Shown here in pieces: positions 60,268 to 64,000 of a stretch of DNA of 64,000 nt. Where the stretch lies: NCBI RefSeq assembly GCF_013410115.1, contig NZ_JACCCV010000002.1:434001-498000 (forward strand), in the 5' to 3' direction. A program made the translations under genes and the position numbers. Source of the stretch: Tunturiibacter gelidiferens. GTDB lineage: Bacteria; Acidobacteriota; Terriglobia; Terriglobales; Acidobacteriaceae. Position 1 is the stretch's first letter. The number at the start of each line of letters is the position of its first letter. The notes beneath the pieces are model-generated. The model ran no database searches. It was not told the origin of the DNA and worked only from the letters and a program-made list of their open reading frames with translations.

Positions 60268-62241
60268 CTAGTTTCCGGCTGGCAACCCCGGCTCCGCTTG
60301 CCTCTTCGAGAGCCGGACCGCGCCGCCCTTCTCGTACTTCTGGGTCAGCTCGCCGATGTACACACGGAAGATCTCCTCGCGCTGATCGTTGAGCAGCTTG
60401 TCCTTGGTTGCATTGAAGTTCTTCGCGATGTCGTCGGCAGTAGGCTCTTGCTTGTCGATCACACTGAGCACAACCCCAACCCGGCCTGCGTTGATCGGCC
60501 CCGAGATAGCTCCCTTCGGCAGCGAGAAAGCTACCGAACCTGCACCGCTCATCGCGCCAAGATCCGGTACCTGACCATCCTTGCCGACGAGATCGCTCGT
60601 CTTGAGTGGAACGTTCATCTCTGCCGCGGCCTTCTTCAGATCGTTCAGCACCTTCGCCCGTTCGTCCAGTTTGTTCAACTGGGCACTCAACAACTGAGGC
60701 ACCTGCTGTTCGCGATAGTCCTCAAGAATGTGCGATTTGTAATCCGCAAACTCCGGGGCATGCGCGGGCTTCACATCGGTTACCTGGAATACCGCGAAGC
60801 CATCGCCTGTAGCAACCGGAGCGGGATCCGCACCCTTAACCACGGAGAACGCCTGCGTCAGCAACGCCGAACCATCAGCCAGCCCAGCGATGACCCCATC
60901 TTTGGCAACATAATCAGTCGTCACCGCGTGCAGTCCCTTGGACGCAGCTGCCTTCTCCAAGCCATTTTTCTTCGCATCCGCGGCCAGCGCCGAAGCAAAT
61001 GTCTGCTCTGCTGCACCTGCCCTCTGCTGCTCGAGCACCGGCACGATCTCCGGCTTTACTTCGTCCAGCGGACGGAGATGCGCCGTCTTCTTTTCCTCCA
61101 CTTGCAGGATGTGATAGCCGAACTGCGTCTTAATCAGGTCCGAGGTCTGTCCCGGTGCGAGTGTGAATGCAGCCTTATCAAACTCCGGTACCGTCTTACC
61201 GCGATCCAGCCATCCCAGTTCGCCGCCCTGCGTCTTGCTACCTGGGTCGTCCGAATTCTTGCTCGCGAGATCCGCGAAGTTTCCGCCGCTCTTGATCTGC
61301 TTTAGAATATCTTCGGCCTTCGCCTTTGCAGCGGCATCTGTCTTCGCATCCGAGCCGGCAGGGACGGCGATCAGGATATGGCGAACCTTCACCTGTTCCT
61401 TTACCTGGTATTGGTCCTTATGCGCGGTGTAGTAAGCCAACACGTCCGCATCCGAGATCTGCGGCTTACCGCCAGGGAGATTCGAGGTGTCGAACGAAAC
61501 ATACTCAATCTTCCGCGTCTCAGGAACTGCGTTCGCATAACGCGCCGCGTTTGTCTTGAAGAATGCCTGCAACTCCGAGTCCGACGGGTTGATCGTCTTA
61601 CGCACATCATCCGACGAGATCACAGCGTAGTCGAACTTCACTTTGGTCCCATCGACTTTGTAGGCTTCGCGCACTGCGTTATCCGAGACCGAAACTCCTC
61701 CCGTGATCAGCGCCTGGAGGCGGTTCAGCTCCATATCGCTCTTCACCTGCGACTCAAAATCGCCACGAGTGGTCTGGAAGGCGCTCTGTACGAAGTTGAT
61801 GTAGGCGTCATCGCCAATGTATTGGCCGTTGGGAAAGAGATACTGAGCAAACGGTCCTGTCTGCAGTTCGCGGCGGAGATCTTCGTCGCTCACCTGCAGG
61901 TTCATCCTGTCCGCCTCATGCTTCAAAATCGCGCGCTGCACCAGGATCTGCCCCGCTCGCGGCAAGAAGTACGGTAGCAACGCATCAGGAAAATGCTGTT
62001 GCTGCAGCTGCCGGCTCGCCAGCTGATTTACTTCGACGGTCTTGATCGGCGTGCTCTCCCCAAAGACACGCCCGAAGACGCCAGGCTGTTTGACAGTCGC
62101 GTAGACAGACGCGTCGTTGGTCGTGGCGTTGTCAAAGATGCCGGGCACCAGCGTAATCACCATCGTGATCACGGCAAATCCAATAATGACGGCGAAGATA
62201 ATCTTCGTGATGCGGTTGTCCTGCTGCAGAATACGAATCAT
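60268..62241 (-). CDS. PpiD/SurA-like periplasmic peptidyl-prolyl isomerase chaperone
   Basis: 657 aa. One N-terminal membrane anchor (IIFAVIIGFAVITMVITLV, about 14-32), a SurA_N-like chaperone domain, a parvulin domain (about 285-385: KVRHILIAVPAG, KSGGNFADLASKNSDDPGS, GGELGWLDRG, FGYHILQVE) and a long C-terminal helical chaperone region (about 395-640). This is the PpiD architecture: folding of outer-membrane and secreted proteins at the Sec exit. The ATG at 62241 begins MIRILQQDNR, typical of PpiD. Divergent from the ADOP-type permease; the 338-nt gap holds no gene I can support. Confidence 0.92.
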   Translation of the reverse strand: MIRILQQDNRITKIIFAVIIGFAVITMVITLVPGIFDNATTNDASVYATVKQPGVFGRVFGESTPIKTVEVNQLASRQLQQQHFPDALLPYFLPRAGQILVQRAILKHEADRMNLQVSDEDLRRELQTGPFAQYLFPNGQYIGDDAYINFVQSAFQTTRGDFESQVKSDMELNRLQALITGGVSVSDNAVREAYKVDGTKVKFDYAVISSDDVRKTINPSDSELQAFFKTNAARYANAVPETRKIEYVSFDTSNLPGGKPQISDADVLAYYTAHKDQYQVKEQVKVRHILIAVPAGSDAKTDAAAKAKAEDILKQIKSGGNFADLASKNSDDPGSKTQGGELGWLDRGKTVPEFDKAAFTLAPGQTSDLIKTQFGYHILQVEEKKTAHLRPLDEVKPEIVPVLEQQRAGAAEQTFASALAADAKKNGLEKAAASKGLHAVTTDYVAKDGVIAGLADGSALLTQAFSVVKGADPAPVATGDGFAVFQVTDVKPAHAPEFADYKSHILEDYREQQVPQLLSAQLNKLDERAKVLNDLKKAAAEMNVPLKTSDLVGKDGQVPDLGAMSGAGSVAFSLPKGAISGPINAGRVGVVLSVIDKQEPTADDIAKNFNATKDKLLNDQREEIFRVYIGELTQKYEKGGAVRLSKRQAEPGLPAGN

Positions 62242-62579
62242 GCTTGACTAAAACCTTCACTTCGCGCGAGAGCCGTTTCCTCCTCGGAAATGGCTGCGTG
62301 CCCGGGATTTTGCGTGACCTTGCGGGGAGGTCTGTCGACCAACGCCACGCCGGTTGCAGGGCAAGCGACAAGTATAAATCACTGGCCTTTGGAATTCATC
62401 TCCCCGCTCTTCCGTCCCCGGCTGTCCATCCATGGACAATCATTCCGCTGATGGACACCGGTACATCGCGAAAGCGACCCATAACCCTATGAAATCCAAA
62501 GAAAACGGCCACCTCGCATGCATCCTCTGTGGCAAGACAATTGCTAAGTTCCTCATAACTATCTCTCTGAGGATCCCGC

Positions 62580-64000
62580 ATGCGCTCCTTCTTTCAAGAT
62601 CTGAAGATCGCCGTCCGTCACCTAGCGAAGTCACCCGGATTCGCCGCCACCGCTATTCTGATGCTTGCTTTAGCCATCGGTGCGACCACCGCCATCTTCT
62701 CTCTCGTCGAAGGAGTCCTCCTGCGGCCGCTTCCCTTTCCCGAGCCCAACCGACTAGTCGTCCTCTCGGACATCCTCAAGGGCCTGGACGTCGGCGGTAA
62801 CGGCGAGGCCGGCGTCACTGCTCCCGACATTCGCAACTACTCCCGTGACACTCACAGCTTCACCAGCCTCGGCGGCTACCAGTCCACCAGTTACGAGCTC
62901 TCCGGCGCAGGCGAACCCGCCAATGTCAACGCAGCACGGATGAGCGGCGGGGTCTTTCCGGCACTCGCTGTTCAGCCACTCCTCGGTCGCTTCTTCACTG
63001 GACAGGAGGACGAGCAGCGACAACAGGTCATGGTGCTAAGCTACGCCACCTGGCAGAGCCGGTTTCAGGGCGATCCCAACATCCTCGGGCGCAAGGTCCT
63101 GCTCGACCGTAAGCCTTACCTCGTCATAGGCGTTATGCCCCGCAACTTCGAATTCCCCCTCGTTCCCGGCCACCTCAATCGTAGCGAACTGTGGGTTCCC
63201 ATCAGCTTCGAACCGCAAGAGCTCGGAACTGGCGCAGCATCATGGAACTTTCAGATGGTGGGCCGCCTCAAGCCAGGCGTCACCGCAACTCAGGCCGTCG
63301 AGGATGCGAACCGGGTCGCTAAGGAGACCATGCGGAACTATCCCGCCTTCATGGAGGGATTCAGCATCACCCCAATCGTCAGGCCGCTCGACGAAGAGAC
63401 CGTCGAAGAGGCGCGGCCTCTCATCCGAACCCTCTTTCTCGCTGTCACCGTCGTTCTATTGATTGCCTGCGCGAACCTCGCCGGTCTTCTTCTGGTGCGC
63501 TCCATTCGGCGGCGCCGGGAGATTGCCGTCCGTCTCGCACTTGGCGCTTCGTCTTCCACGCTGCTTTGGCAGGCCATTCTCGAAAGTCTTGTTCTCAGCA
63601 TATCCGGAGGCATCATAGGACTCCTGCTCGCTGCGATTGCACTGCGCATCGGCATTCAGGCGCTACCGGAGACACTGCCACGCATTGATGAGATCGGCCT
63701 CGACTGGCCGGTCGTCGCCTTTGCGCTTGGGCTTGCGGTGGTCACCGGCGTTCTTTGCGGCCTTGCCCCAGCCTTCGCAGCCATCCGCACCAGCGTCAAC
63801 GACACCCTCAAAGAAGGAGGCCGAACCGGCACCTCCGGCGGCGGCCACGCCAGGTTGCGGTCAGCTCTCGTCATCTCCGAGATCGCCGTCGCCCTCGTTC
63901 TGTTGGCGGCATCTGGGCTGCTGCTCCGCAGCTTCGAGAAGATGCGTCAGGTCGACCTCGGATTTCAGCCCGACCACACCCTCGTCGCCAACTACAGCCT
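62580..64000 (+). CDS. MacB/ADOP-type ABC permease, 3' end outside window
   Basis: At least 473 aa visible. Starts MRSFFQDLKIAVRHLAKSPG, then a first membrane helix with AILMLALAIGATTAIFSLVE, a MacB_PCD periplasmic domain (PLPFPEPNRLVVLSD; YATWQSRFQGDPNILGRKV; FVPI-type ELWVPISFEP) and the first FtsX core (LLIACANLAGLLLVRSIRRR and RLALGASSSTLLWQ). The second half begins with ISEIAVALVLLAASGLLLRS. This two-module arrangement is the acidobacterial duplicated orphan permease layout. The ATG at 62580 has TGAGGA eight nt upstream. Function (efflux or surface export) is unknown. Confidence 0.88.
   Translation, partial: MRSFFQDLKIAVRHLAKSPGFAATAILMLALAIGATTAIFSLVEGVLLRPLPFPEPNRLVVLSDILKGLDVGGNGEAGVTAPDIRNYSRDTHSFTSLGGYQSTSYELSGAGEPANVNAARMSGGVFPALAVQPLLGRFFTGQEDEQRQQVMVLSYATWQSRFQGDPNILGRKVLLDRKPYLVIGVMPRNFEFPLVPGHLNRSELWVPISFEPQELGTGAASWNFQMVGRLKPGVTATQAVEDANRVAKETMRNYPAFMEGFSITPIVRPLDEETVEEARPLIRTLFLAVTVVLLIACANLAGLLLVRSIRRRREIAVRLALGASSSTLLWQAILESLVLSISGGIIGLLLAAIALRIGIQALPETLPRIDEIGLDWPVVAFALGLAVVTGVLCGLAPAFAAIRTSVNDTLKEGGRTGTSGGGHARLRSALVISEIAVALVLLAASGLLLRSFEKMRQVDLGFQPDHTLVANYS

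Noticed and set aside
60166..61305. 379-codon open frame on the plus strand
   Set aside because: Antisense to the PpiD-like gene, with no recognisable domain and biased Arg/Leu/Gln content.
62242..62579. Possible small genes in the 338-nt gap between the PpiD-like gene and the ADOP-type permease
   Set aside because: Short frames lack Shine-Dalgarno sites and family similarity; the region is best seen as divergent promoters.

Overview
This window is about 64 kb of a GC-rich Gram-negative chromosome. It is most likely an acidobacterium of the Terriglobia (Acidobacteriaceae: Granulicella, Edaphobacter or Terriglobus relatives). Reasons: lipid A and LPS core genes; DUF4142, LemA/TPM and YvcK proteins of the type common in that class; a MacB-like permease at the right edge that looks like the acidobacterial duplicated orphan permeases; and short dispersed intergenic repeats that would translate to HPERSEG-like peptides. 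Genus is inference. I see no rRNA, tRNA, CRISPR array, transposase or phage gene.

Layout. 1-4.7 kb: LPS core and glycosylation (heptose-7-phosphate kinase cut by the left edge, a GT9 heptosyltransferase, a GlcNAc-type glycosyltransferase, DUF4254) and a TPR protein. 4.7-12 kb: housekeeping (yvcK, rlmN, an M16 protease, a prepilin coupled to lolA, a HAD phosphatase, a MutT-like Nudix enzyme) with a 178-nt hairpin element and 23-nt tandem repeats between genes. 12-18.4 kb: a co-directional run on the minus strand consisting of a PRC/MgtE-N/CBS protein, a three-gene sugar cassette (glycosyltransferase, GMC oxidoreductase, aldo/keto reductase) and an Nramp-related transporter with altered metal-site motifs. 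18.5-21.9 kb: RsbW/RsbV switch, LemA, TPM and DUF4142 envelope proteins. 22-29.9 kb: prolyl oligopeptidase, methyltransferase, MsbA-type ABC exporter, a frameshifted small secreted protein, a CusF-SCO fusion lipoprotein and an MFS transporter. 29.9-36.3 kb: an overlapping AddB-like/AddA-like nuclease-helicase pair. 36.3-43.1 kb: a complete phosphate regulon, phoB-phoR-pstSCAB-phoU, with two candidate Pho boxes. 43.2-64 kb: a response regulator and CHASE3 histidine kinase, hemW-ltaE, DUF1223, a second ABC exporter, YdeI-like protein, lpxB, a catalytically dead M1-peptidase homologue, a pentapeptide-repeat remnant, two FtsX/MacB permeases, a one-domain dehydrogenase with a 62-codon partner, malQ, a PpiD-like chaperone and the start of an ADOP-type permease.

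The large-scale signal I find most informative is strand composition. The + strand is G-rich whatever the coding direction up to about 36 kb, roughly neutral from 37 to 43 kb, and C-rich from about 44 kb to the end. That is the pattern expected across a replication terminus (or an inversion or misjoin). I did not recognise a dif site. The best candidates for unusual biology are the Nramp-related/MgtE-N unit split by a sugar cassette, the dead M1 peptidase, and lpxB without a normal start codon. I did not find a convincing wholly new defence or mobile system.
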